Below, one piece after another: positions 50,863 through 59,983 of a stretch of DNA of 64,000 bases (positions within the stretch are counted from its first letter, which is position 1; the number at the start of each line of letters is the position of its first letter). Source of the stretch: Alistipes timonensis JC136. GTDB taxonomy: Bacteria; Bacteroidota; Bacteroidia; Bacteroidales; Rikenellaceae. The notes beneath the pieces are model-generated. The model was given only the letters and a program-made list of their open reading frames with translations. It was not told where the DNA came from and ran no database searches. The stretch spans positions 306,591 to 370,590 of the forward strand of contig NZ_FNRI01000005.1 in NCBI RefSeq assembly GCF_900107675.1, read 5' to 3'. A program made the translations under genes and the position numbers.

Positions 50863-52452
50863 ATGATGAGAAACAGAAAATTCCTGCTCTTGCTGGCTGC
50901 TGCCGCACTCTTTGCTGCGCCGGTCCGGAGCGCCGGACTGCCGCCCCTCCCCGACAAACCGGGAGCCACGGTCAAAGGCTATGTCGAATGCGAAGGACGC
51001 GGCGTCGAAGGAGTCGTCGTCTCCGACGGCTTCAACGTCGTAAAAACCGACGCCGAAGGCCGCTATTGGCTCAAAACCAAGCTGTCGCGCTCGGAGTTTG
51101 TGATGATCTCCACACCGCGCGGCTACGACCCGGAGGTCTATTCCGGATTCCTGCCCAAATTCTTCTGCGCCCTCGACAAAACGGTCGGCAAAAAAGAAGT
51201 CCAGCAGTTCGATTTCCACCTTACACGCGCCGCCAACGACGACTATTCGCTGCTCGTGGTGGCCGACGAACACGTCTCGGGCCGCGTGATCGACATTCCG
51301 CCCGGCAGCGGCAACGTCATCGCCCCGGTCGACTCGATCCAGTTCCGCGACGACTTCATGCCCCGGCTGGTCGAATATGCCGACAGCCTGATGCGGCATA
51401 CGCCGGTCTACGGGCTGAACCTGGGCGACATGACACACTCGGAATACTGGTTCCGCAACAAGACGGGCATGGCCGAATACCTGCATCTGGCCAAAGACAC
51501 CCCCTTCCTGATGTACCACGCCATCGGCAACCACGACCACTGCCACAAATACGAAAACGACTACGAGGCCGAAGCCGAATACCGCAAGTATTTCGGACCG
51601 ACCTACTACTCGTTCAACATCGGCAAGGTTCACTACGTCGTGCTCGACGACATGCTCTACCACGGACGCAACAAGTACGACAAGATCATCGCCCCGGAGC
51701 AGCTCGCATGGCTCTACAAGGACCTCCGGGCGCTCGATCCCGGAATCCGGCAGCTCGTCGTGGCCTGCCACGTGCCCCTCGCAGCCAACAACGGGGCCTG
51801 GGACGATATCTGGTACAACCTCAAAAACAAGGACGAACTGTTCGTATTGTTGCAGGATTACGACGTGACCATCATGACGGGCGACTGGCACACCGAAGGC
51901 ACGACGCGCGTCAACGACCGGATCGTGGAATACGTCCATCCGGCCGTCACGGGCAACTGGTGGTACCGGCAGGGCATCTGCTGCAACGGCTATCCCGCCG
52001 CCTTCACCGAGTATGTCTTCCGGGGCGACCGCCTCGAAAGCCGCTCGCTCATCGACTGGGCCAACGGCAACAGCAAACAGCAGTACCGCGTCTACAACAA
52101 GGGCGTCACCTCGAACACGGGCATCGCCAGCTCCTCGGCGCTCGACCCCGCGGGCGGCGCGCCGTCGGTGCTGGTCTTCTTCTGGGGCGTGGCCCCCAAC
52201 TGGACGTTCGTCTGCCGCGAAAACGGCGAGCAGACCTACGGACGCGGACAATTGGTCCAGCGTTACGATCCGCTGGCCCGATCGCTGGTCGAGGAGGGCA
52301 TCATCCCCTACGAACGCTACACCTGGCTCAAACAGAAACCCGTGCGTCTTTACCTCTACACCCCGAAGGACCCCGGAGCCGAGATCGAAATCGTCGGCAC
52401 GGACCATATCCGCAACCGCGACTTCCGCGTAGTCACGCGGATCGAGCGCTGA
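50863..52452 (+). CDS. Calcineurin-like phosphoesterase, copy 2, with GDWH variant
   Basis: A 529-residue paralogue with the same three-domain plan and a cleavable signal peptide (ending PVRSA) in place of a lipobox. Metal motifs: ADEH, NLGDMTHSEYW, GNHD and CHVP, but the last motif is GDWH (Asp341 in place of the first His of GHxH). Asp might still bind metal, or the enzyme may have altered activity. Copy 1 is therefore probably surface or membrane anchored and copy 2 soluble in the periplasm, suggesting outside and inside steps on the same substrate; that is inference. Confidence 0.87.
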   Translation: MMRNRKFLLLLAAAALFAAPVRSAGLPPLPDKPGATVKGYVECEGRGVEGVVVSDGFNVVKTDAEGRYWLKTKLSRSEFVMISTPRGYDPEVYSGFLPKFFCALDKTVGKKEVQQFDFHLTRAANDDYSLLVVADEHVSGRVIDIPPGSGNVIAPVDSIQFRDDFMPRLVEYADSLMRHTPVYGLNLGDMTHSEYWFRNKTGMAEYLHLAKDTPFLMYHAIGNHDHCHKYENDYEAEAEYRKYFGPTYYSFNIGKVHYVVLDDMLYHGRNKYDKIIAPEQLAWLYKDLRALDPGIRQLVVACHVPLAANNGAWDDIWYNLKNKDELFVLLQDYDVTIMTGDWHTEGTTRVNDRIVEYVHPAVTGNWWYRQGICCNGYPAAFTEYVFRGDRLESRSLIDWANGNSKQQYRVYNKGVTSNTGIASSSALDPAGGAPSVLVFFWGVAPNWTFVCRENGEQTYGRGQLVQRYDPLARSLVEEGIIPYERYTWLKQKPVRLYLYTPKDPGAEIEIVGTDHIRNRDFRVVTRIER

Positions 52453-52483
52453 ACGAAGCACCCCTAAAACACTATCTGACAAT

Positions 52484-55400
52484 ATGAGAAAATTCTGCAA
52501 AATGATCGGTACGCTGACCGTACTGGTATCGGTTACCCTCCACACCCTCGCGGCCCAGCCGGCTTCCGAGGTCCGGGGAACCGTCACCGACGGCGACAGC
52601 GGCAGGCCGCTTGCCGGCGTGAGCGTAGCGCTCTCCGGCTCGGCAGTGTCAACCACGACCGACGCGAAGGGCGCCTATGCCATCCGGGTTCCCTCCGCCG
52701 CGGCCGTGCTCGAATTCTCCCGCGAAGGCTACCAGACCCGGAAAGTCCCCGCCGAAGGACGAACGCAGGTCGATGTCGCGCTGAAACCCGCAGCCCGAAC
52801 CGCGGGCGTGGTGAAGGGCGTCGTCACCGACAGCGACAACGGAAGCCCGCTCGCCGGCGTCACCGTCGTGCTCTCGGGCTCGTCCCGGGGAACCACGACC
52901 GACGCCAAAGGCGCCTGGACCCTCGCCGTGCCCTCCGCCGAGTCGGTTCTCGACTTCTCCTACCTGGGCTATGTGCCCCAGAAAATCCGCGTCGGCAACC
53001 GCTCGCAGATCGACATCGCGCTGGCGGCCGACAACAAGGACATCGACGAGGTGGTCGTGATCGGTTACAGCGAAGTGAAGAAGACCGACCTCACGGGTTC
53101 GGTGACCAACGTCAAGATGGGCGACATCAAGGACATTCCGGTCGTGTCGGTCGACCAGGCGTTGCAGGGCCGCGTGGCCGGCGCCGACATCATGTCCACG
53201 TCGGGCGACCCGACCGCCTCGACCTCGATCCGCATCCGCGGAACCCGTTCGATCACCGCCTCGAACGAACCGCTGATCGTCGTCGACGGCATCATCGACG
53301 CCGTGCAAGACCTGAGCGACATCAATTCGGCCGACATCGAGTCGATCTCGGTGCTCAAGGACGCTTCGTCGACGGCCATCTACGGCGCACGCGGCTCGAA
53401 CGGCGTCATCATCGTCACCACGAAGAAGGGCAATCCCACGGTGAGCAAACCGTGGATCACGCTCAAAGCCGACATGGGCTTTTCGCAGCTCCCCCGCAAC
53501 CTCGACGTGATGAACGCCACGGAATTCGCCCTCTACCGCAACGACGTGACCTATTTCAACTGGCAGATGGGCAACCGTCCGGTTCAGGATTACACCTACA
53601 ACGACCCCTACTCGCTGGGCAAGGGCACCAACTGGATCGACGAGATCACCCGCACGGCCCCCTACCAGAACTACAACCTCTCGGTGTCGGGCCGTTCGAA
53701 GACCAGCAGCTATTTCGTATCGCTGGGTTACAGCGACATTCAGGGCATCGTCGACGACAGCGGCTTCCAGCGCACGACGGCCCGCGTCAACGTGTCGCAC
53801 GACTTCGCCAAATGGTTCACGTCGGGCGTCAACTCGTCGCTCTCCTACCGCGACGAGGCCAACAACAAGGCCAATATCGGCGGTTCGTCGGTGTGGAACG
53901 CCGCGACCTATCTGGCTCCCGTGCTGCGTCCCGAGGATACCTACAACCCCTTCTACGGTTCGGGACAGACGATCAACAACCCGCGCTACACGATCGACCT
54001 GAACGAAAACACGCTGGAACGCTTCGCCTCGACCAACACGTTATATGTGGACATCAAACCCGTCGAGGGGCTGAAAATCAGCAGCAAGTTCACCTACTAC
54101 CTCTACCAGCGCCACGACTACCGCTTCTACCCGAGCACGCTTCCCGTCAAGAACGAAGGCGAGGGCGGCGAGGGCTACCGCGCCGAGTACGACACGCGCA
54201 CGCTCTCGACCGAGAATACCGTGACCTATGCCCGCACCTCCAAGACGGGACACTATTTCGACGTGATGGGCGGTTTCACGGGTTCGAAATCGCGCCTCAA
54301 CGGCTTCGACCTCAACGCCAAGGGACTGATCGTCGACGACAACAAGTGGAACAACATGAACGGCATCTACGACAAGGAGAACTACACGAGCACCTCCTAC
54401 ACCAACTACATCACGAAGATGTCGGTGCTGGCCCGCGTGAACTACAACTACAAGAAACGCTACTACCTGACGCTGACCGGCCGCTACGACGGTTCGTCGA
54501 ACTTCGCAGCCAACCACAAGTGGGGCTTCTTCCCCTCGGCGGCCGTCAAGTGGAACATCTCGAACGAATATTTCATGCGCCGCGTGCGCTGGATCGAGGA
54601 GCTGTCGCTGCGCGTGAGCGCCGGACGCACGGGCAACGACGCCATCAAACCCTACCGTTCGATCGAAGCCTACACCTCGACCTCGGGCGGCTACCTGCTG
54701 GGCGGCTCGCAATCGACGGCGTTCTATCCGGTGCGCGTGGCGAGCGACAACCTCACGTGGGAAACCACCGACCTCTACAACGCCGCCATCGACGCCTCGC
54801 TGTTCAAGAAACGCCTGAACATCACCTTCGAAGCCTACATCTCGAAGACCCGCGACCTGCTGCTCTCGGTCCAGAAAGCCTCGCAGTCGGGTTTCACGAG
54901 CCACTTCGAGAACATCGGCCGCACGTCGAACAAGGGCGTGGAGCTGACCGTCGAGACGCGCAACATCGTCAAACCCAAGTTCTCGTGGTCCACGTCGCTC
55001 ACCCTCTCGCACAACAAGCAGATGGTCGAGGACATCGGTTCGGAGGATTTCGTCAGCGCCATGAACAGCCCCGGCAACAGCCAGTACATGATGTACGGCT
55101 ATGTCAAGGGCCGTCCGCTCAACGCCCTCTGGGGTTTCAAATACGGCGGCGTGTGGCACAACCAGGAGGAGATCGAGCGCAACAAGGTGACCAACACTTA
55201 TGTTTCGGCCACGACCTCGCTCAGCCCCGGACTGCCGCGCTACATCGACACCAACAACGACGGTTCGCTGGATCAGAAGGACCTGGTCTATCTGGGCAAC
55301 GCCGATCCCACGATCTACGGCGGCCTGCAAAATACGTTCAACATCGGGCAGTTGAAAGTCGGCGTCTACTTCGCCTATTCGCTCGGCGGCAAGATCTACA

Positions 55401-55795
55401 ACTACTCGGAACTTTACATGGCCGGAACCTACTCCTCGAACCAGTACCGCTACATGGCCAATTCGTGGCATCCGGTGCGCAACCCCGATTCCGACCTGCC
55501 CCGCGCCGGCGCCGTGCAGGTGCACGTGCCGAGCGACCTGCAGGTGCACGACGCATCGTACCTGCGTCTGAAAAACGTCTCGGTGGGCTACACGTTCGAC
55601 CTGCGCAAGCGGGTGAAATGGCTGCGGGACATCACGCTGAGCGTCAGCGGCGAGAACCTCTACCTGTGGTCGAAATACAACGGCTTCGACCCCGACGTTT
55701 CGACATCGAGCGAAAGCTCGACCCTGCGGCGCGTCGACATGGGCGCCTATCCGCGGGCGCGCACGGTGATATTCAGCGTTCAAATCCGCTACTAA
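52484..55795 (+). CDS. SusC-like TonB-dependent transporter with doubled N-terminal domain
   Basis: A 1103-residue protein: signal peptide (ending LAAQ), two consecutive carboxypeptidase-like regulatory domains (about 29-98, GTVTDGDSGRPLAGVSV; about 109-178, GVVTDSDNGSPLAGVTV), TonB plug (IDEVVVIGYSEVKKTDLTGSV; PLIVVDGIIDAV) and a barrel ending ARTVIFSVQIRY. Most SusC proteins have one such N-terminal domain. It begins 31 bp after phosphoesterase 2 and precedes SusD by 18 bp. It imports the glycan fragment of this PUL. Confidence 0.95.
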   Translation: MRKFCKMIGTLTVLVSVTLHTLAAQPASEVRGTVTDGDSGRPLAGVSVALSGSAVSTTTDAKGAYAIRVPSAAAVLEFSREGYQTRKVPAEGRTQVDVALKPAARTAGVVKGVVTDSDNGSPLAGVTVVLSGSSRGTTTDAKGAWTLAVPSAESVLDFSYLGYVPQKIRVGNRSQIDIALAADNKDIDEVVVIGYSEVKKTDLTGSVTNVKMGDIKDIPVVSVDQALQGRVAGADIMSTSGDPTASTSIRIRGTRSITASNEPLIVVDGIIDAVQDLSDINSADIESISVLKDASSTAIYGARGSNGVIIVTTKKGNPTVSKPWITLKADMGFSQLPRNLDVMNATEFALYRNDVTYFNWQMGNRPVQDYTYNDPYSLGKGTNWIDEITRTAPYQNYNLSVSGRSKTSSYFVSLGYSDIQGIVDDSGFQRTTARVNVSHDFAKWFTSGVNSSLSYRDEANNKANIGGSSVWNAATYLAPVLRPEDTYNPFYGSGQTINNPRYTIDLNENTLERFASTNTLYVDIKPVEGLKISSKFTYYLYQRHDYRFYPSTLPVKNEGEGGEGYRAEYDTRTLSTENTVTYARTSKTGHYFDVMGGFTGSKSRLNGFDLNAKGLIVDDNKWNNMNGIYDKENYTSTSYTNYITKMSVLARVNYNYKKRYYLTLTGRYDGSSNFAANHKWGFFPSAAVKWNISNEYFMRRVRWIEELSLRVSAGRTGNDAIKPYRSIEAYTSTSGGYLLGGSQSTAFYPVRVASDNLTWETTDLYNAAIDASLFKKRLNITFEAYISKTRDLLLSVQKASQSGFTSHFENIGRTSNKGVELTVETRNIVKPKFSWSTSLTLSHNKQMVEDIGSEDFVSAMNSPGNSQYMMYGYVKGRPLNALWGFKYGGVWHNQEEIERNKVTNTYVSATTSLSPGLPRYIDTNNDGSLDQKDLVYLGNADPTIYGGLQNTFNIGQLKVGVYFAYSLGGKIYNYSELYMAGTYSSNQYRYMANSWHPVRNPDSDLPRAGAVQVHVPSDLQVHDASYLRLKNVSVGYTFDLRKRVKWLRDITLSVSGENLYLWSKYNGFDPDVSTSSESSTLRRVDMGAYPRARTVIFSVQIRY

Positions 55796-55813
55796 TCAAA
55801 AACGACTACGATT

Positions 55814-57313
55814 ATGAAATCGATGAAAATAGTTTTGCTGACGGTCGCGGCAGCGCTTGCAGGCGCCTGCTCGCTTCAGGAATCGCCCGAGTTTTTCGTC
55901 AACCGGAGCAATTTCTACCGCAACAAGTCGGAGTGCATCGCCGGGCTGAACAGCTGCTACATTCCGCTCAAGACGATCTATAATTTCAATTTCGGCGTGA
56001 TGACCGAAGGGGTCACCGACCTGCTGTACCACAATTCGCCGACGGTATATGATTCGCGTCTCGAAATCTCGCCCGCGCTGCCCGGCTACGGGGCCACGGT
56101 GTGGACCCAGTGCTACAAGGCCGTGATGTACTGCAACGCCGCCATCGAAGGCATCCGCCACGCCACGGTGAGCGAGGACGACCGCAGCAAGCTGCTGGCC
56201 GAGGGCGTGATCCTGCGGGCGATGTATTACTACCTGCTCACGTCGGTCTTCGGCGACGTGCCCTTCTACACGGTCGACGTCAACACCGAGGAACTGCTCA
56301 ACCAGACGGCCCGCCTGCCGCGCATGTCGGCCGTTGAAACGCGCAGCTACCTGATCGAAGAGCTGATGAAGGTCGTTCCCGACCTCGACCAGGTGCGTTC
56401 GTCGGAGGTCGCCGACAACCGTATGGGTGCGGCCGTCGGGTGGATGCTCGCCGCCAAGATGGCGATGTGGAACAAACAGTGGGACACGGCGCTCGAAGCG
56501 CTGGGCGAGTTGGAAACGATCTACGGCACGCTCGACCAGTACCCGCTTTCGGACGTTCCGTTCCGCATGAAGAACACCCCCGAGTCGATCCTCGAAATCC
56601 AGCACTCCTACACCTCCGGCGGGCTGATCTACACCTCGAACTACGCTTGTATCTGCATGCCCAACCAGACCACCGCCGAGTCGGGGTCCGACGTTTTCGA
56701 CGGCGTGAAGATCGAGGAGCTGGGCGACGACGCCAACGTATGGCCCGGCATGCGGCCCAACCTGGTTTTCAGCGCCGGCTTGCAGACCCGCACGGGCGGC
56801 GACCGCCGCGTGGAGATGAACCTCGCGTGGGAGTACGGCGGACAGGAGTTCAAGAGCGTCGCCACACGGCCCTGGCTGGGCCCCAAATTCTGGTGTCCCG
56901 GCATGCGCGACAGCTACGACTCGAACAATTACAAGGTGTTCCGCTATGCCGACGCCGTGCTGATGATGGCCGAGTGCTGGTGCATGAAGGAGAACCTCGA
57001 ACAGACCAAGCACTATCTCAATCAGGTGAAGAGCCGTGCGGGCATCCCCGAGTTCTCGGCCTTCAAGAGCTGGGAGCGCACGCTCGAAGAGATTCAGAAC
57101 GAGCGCGCCCGCGAACTGATCGGCGAGTTCCAGCGCAAGTTCGACCTCGTGCGGTGGGGCATCTGGTACACCAAGACCCTCGAATCGGCCGACTACGAAA
57201 CCGTGCGCAACGCCATCCTGCCCTGCCACGAATACTACCCGATCCCCGATACGCAGGTGGTCTATTCGGGCTATGCGCTCGACAACAAGGAGTATGAGAA
57301 ATACGGACTTTAA
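55814..57313 (+). CDS. SusD/RagB-family lipoprotein (phosphoesterase PUL)
   Basis: A 499-residue lipoprotein (ALAGACSLQESPE). SusD traits: N-terminal NFYRNKSECIAGLNSCYIPL, helical core with AEGVILRAMYYYLLTSVFGDVPFY, C-terminal YADAVLMMAECWCMKENL, ERARELIGEFQRKFDLVRWG and YPIPDTQV. It partners with the SusC immediately upstream. ATG at 55814; Met at 55823 is an alternative. Confidence 0.95.
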   Translation: MKSMKIVLLTVAAALAGACSLQESPEFFVNRSNFYRNKSECIAGLNSCYIPLKTIYNFNFGVMTEGVTDLLYHNSPTVYDSRLEISPALPGYGATVWTQCYKAVMYCNAAIEGIRHATVSEDDRSKLLAEGVILRAMYYYLLTSVFGDVPFYTVDVNTEELLNQTARLPRMSAVETRSYLIEELMKVVPDLDQVRSSEVADNRMGAAVGWMLAAKMAMWNKQWDTALEALGELETIYGTLDQYPLSDVPFRMKNTPESILEIQHSYTSGGLIYTSNYACICMPNQTTAESGSDVFDGVKIEELGDDANVWPGMRPNLVFSAGLQTRTGGDRRVEMNLAWEYGGQEFKSVATRPWLGPKFWCPGMRDSYDSNNYKVFRYADAVLMMAECWCMKENLEQTKHYLNQVKSRAGIPEFSAFKSWERTLEEIQNERARELIGEFQRKFDLVRWGIWYTKTLESADYETVRNAILPCHEYYPIPDTQVVYSGYALDNKEYEKYGL

Positions 57314-57331
57314 CCTAAAAAACGGAACATT

Positions 57332-58357
57332 ATGAGATTCAGCTATAAAGGCATTGCATGGCTGGCGGCGCTCTGCGGAGCGCTGAGCGGCTGCAACGAG
57401 CCGTTCGAACCGACGATCCGGCTGGCCGTGGACCAGAATATGGTCGCACTGCCGGCGACGGAGGGCATGACCCGCGTGATGGTCTACTCGACCGGGGAGT
57501 GGTCGCTCTCCGTGGATTCGGAGTCCGGAGACGCATGGGCGCGGATCGACCGGAATTCGGGCCGCGAGAACGGCGACTTCGTTTTCGAATACGACACCAA
57601 CGGCGGCCTGTCGCGCAAGGCGACGATCCGCATTCAGTCCGGCGGCCACACCTGCGAGGTGGTGATGTCCCAGGCCGCGGGAATCACCGACCCGACACTG
57701 ACCGTCACACCCGGAAGCGTCGCGCTGCTGGGCGAGGGATGTCCCGTGACGATGACCCTTTCCAGCAACCTCGGTCCCGATCTGGAACGCGTGCAACACG
57801 AAATCTCCTACGGCGAGGAGAGCGGCGAAGGATGGATCGGCGACGTGACGCTCGACGACGCGTCGCTGCGCTTCACGGTGGCGGACAACACGACCGGAGC
57901 CCTGCGTTTCGCCACGATAACCCTCTGGGTTACCGACGGCAGCGACACGCGTTACGAAACCCGCGCCACCGTCTCGCAAAATTCCGAGGCGCTGCGCCTG
58001 ACGATGACGCCTGCCGAAGAGACGCATGCGGCGGCGTCCTACGGCGAGACGTTCGAACAAGCCTTCGAGTGCAACATTCCGGAGATTTACGGCGAAATAT
58101 CGCTCGTATGCGACTACCTGACCGGAGCCGACGGATGGCTGACGAATTACCGTATCGACCGCGAAGCGGGCCTGCTGAGCGTGAAGATCCCGGCCAATCC
58201 CGCCGCGCCGCGTTCGGCGCGCATCGCCCTGCGTTACGACGACGGCAAGGGAGGGGGTATCACCACCGACTACGTGACCCTGACCCAGGAGAAGTGCGAC
58301 ATCGGCGGCGTGGAAGGCGACCAGATGGAGGGTGAAAAGGACGACAACGAATGGTAA
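57332..58357 (+). CDS. BACON-type beta-sandwich surface lipoprotein
   Basis: A 341-residue lipoprotein (GALSGCNEPFEP). It has three Ig-like BACON-type modules: YSTGEWSLSVDSESGDAWARI with ATIRIQSGGHTCEVVMSQ (about 45-115), LTVTPGSVALLGE with ATITLWVTDGS (about 125-215), and a third ending GGITTDYVTLTQEK. BACON domains are carried by surface glycan-binding or adhesin proteins of Bacteroidetes PULs. It occupies the SusE position 18 bp after SusD. Ligand unknown. Confidence 0.78.
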   Translation: MRFSYKGIAWLAALCGALSGCNEPFEPTIRLAVDQNMVALPATEGMTRVMVYSTGEWSLSVDSESGDAWARIDRNSGRENGDFVFEYDTNGGLSRKATIRIQSGGHTCEVVMSQAAGITDPTLTVTPGSVALLGEGCPVTMTLSSNLGPDLERVQHEISYGEESGEGWIGDVTLDDASLRFTVADNTTGALRFATITLWVTDGSDTRYETRATVSQNSEALRLTMTPAEETHAAASYGETFEQAFECNIPEIYGEISLVCDYLTGADGWLTNYRIDREAGLLSVKIPANPAAPRSARIALRYDDGKGGGITTDYVTLTQEKCDIGGVEGDQMEGEKDDNEW

Positions 58358-58377
58358 CCGACTAAACAGACGCGAAA

Positions 58378-59958
58378 ATGAAAAAGATACAGAATCTATT
58401 GATCGCCTGCAGCCTGCTGCTCGCGGGATGTTCCGAAACTCCCGAAGAGACCGACGGGCTGCCCGGACCCGCTCCGGTGAAATACGTTTCGCTGCGCCTC
58501 GACGCCGGAGCCGGCACGCGCGCCGGACTGGACGACGCCCTGCGGGTGAAGTTCCAGCCGGGCGACATGATCGACATCAACGGCACGGCCTACGAGGTCT
58601 TCCTGCTCGACGACGGAACGGCCGCCGTGCCCGAAGTCCCCGTAGCCGACCGCTACGAAGCGGTGTTCCCCTCGGCCTGCAATTTCCTCCAGCAGACGAA
58701 AGAGACCGCCAATTTCAAACTGCCGCTGGCGCAGTTCCATGCCGGTCCCGGCACATTCGGCCGCAACGCGATGCCGATGTACGGCGAGGCGGCGGGCATC
58801 GACGAAGAGAAAGGCTATGTGAACATCCGGCTGCACAACATGTGCGGCGTGCTGAAACTGACGCTGAAAGGCTCGGCGACGATCAATTCGATCCTCGTCG
58901 AGGACCGTTCGGGCGCTCCGATCTCGGGTTACGCCACGCTCGGAACCGACGACGGAGGAGCCAAAATCCTCGTGACCGACACGAAGAGTTCGGCACGCTC
59001 CCACCACCTGGTGATGAACTGCGGCGGTGCGGGCGAAGGCGTGACGCTGAGCGAAGGCGGAACCGATTTCCACATCGTGTTGCCCGCCCGCGAGTACGCC
59101 TCAGGGCTGAAAATCCGCATCACCGACCGTTCGCACCGGGCGATGACCGTCGATTCGCCGACGCCGCGCACGATCAAACGCAACGTCGTCACCGAAACCC
59201 CGGCGATCACCTACGCCCCCGATGCCGACCTGGTCTTCGCCGAGTATTTCGACGCCTGCGTGTGGGGCGGCAACTACGCGGGCAACACGAAGGGCTATTC
59301 CCCCTCGCAGACCGAATCGCAGCAGAGCAGCGGCAGCCTGGCCGGAACGACCGCGGACAAATCGGCGACGGGCGTCGAGGAGGCCCCCTTCTATGTGATG
59401 GAAAACGCGGCAGGCACGGCGGATTACACCAACGTCTGGAATGCGGCCCCAAATGCGTCGGGCGGCAATGTTACGGCAAGCTACCTGCGCAACCGGAATC
59501 TCTACGACTGGACCTATCTGTACCGGTGTTCGGAGTTTCAGGGCTGTATGCGCATCAGTTCGCCCACATTGGGCCGCGGCAAAATCCACACGCCGACGAT
59601 GAAAAACATTACCGACGGCAACGCCCATAAAGTCGAGATCACGTTCCGCGCCTGCTGCGCGCCCGGCGCCGACCAGGCCGACAATCTCGGCTGCTGGCTG
59701 GGAGACGGGCCGACCGGCAAAAACAACGGGGAAATCTGCGAAGAGGTCTACGTCAACGGCGAATCGGTCCCCGTCACCAACAAACAGTTCGCCTATATTC
59801 CGATTTCCAAAATCGGGAGTTCCGGCTGGTCCGAGATACGGTTGGTTGTCAGCGGATTTACCAAGATCAGTGCCTTCAATTTCATGAAACAGCAGAACAC
59901 GAATGCGACGAAGACCCTCTTTTTCGTCGACGACATCGAGGTCCGCCTGCTGGATTGA
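58378..59958 (+). CDS. Two-part surface lipoprotein of the phosphoesterase PUL (unrecognised family)
   Basis: A 526-residue lipoprotein (LLAGCSETPEE). The first half (to about 260) has a fimbrillin-like look: a GTRAG segment after the lipobox and KFQPGDMIDINGTAYEVFLLDDG. The second half (from LVFAEYFDACVWGGNYAGNTKGY, about 280) looks like a jelly-roll carbohydrate-binding domain ending KTLFFVDDIEVRL. No catalytic motif is seen. It is probably a glycan-binding protein. It lies 20 bp after the BACON gene and 25 bp before the next lipoprotein gene. I do not recognise a named family. Confidence 0.72.
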   Translation: MKKIQNLLIACSLLLAGCSETPEETDGLPGPAPVKYVSLRLDAGAGTRAGLDDALRVKFQPGDMIDINGTAYEVFLLDDGTAAVPEVPVADRYEAVFPSACNFLQQTKETANFKLPLAQFHAGPGTFGRNAMPMYGEAAGIDEEKGYVNIRLHNMCGVLKLTLKGSATINSILVEDRSGAPISGYATLGTDDGGAKILVTDTKSSARSHHLVMNCGGAGEGVTLSEGGTDFHIVLPAREYASGLKIRITDRSHRAMTVDSPTPRTIKRNVVTETPAITYAPDADLVFAEYFDACVWGGNYAGNTKGYSPSQTESQQSSGSLAGTTADKSATGVEEAPFYVMENAAGTADYTNVWNAAPNASGGNVTASYLRNRNLYDWTYLYRCSEFQGCMRISSPTLGRGKIHTPTMKNITDGNAHKVEITFRACCAPGADQADNLGCWLGDGPTGKNNGEICEEVYVNGESVPVTNKQFAYIPISKIGSSGWSEIRLVVSGFTKISAFNFMKQQNTNATKTLFFVDDIEVRLLD

Positions 59959-59983
59959 CAAACCCCTTCAAAACAAACACACC

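Noticed and set aside
53452..55983. Long plus-strand frame (843 codons) overlapping the second SusC
   Set aside because: It is an out-of-frame shadow of SusC, rich in Arg/Gln/Pro low-complexity sequence with no recognisable domain.
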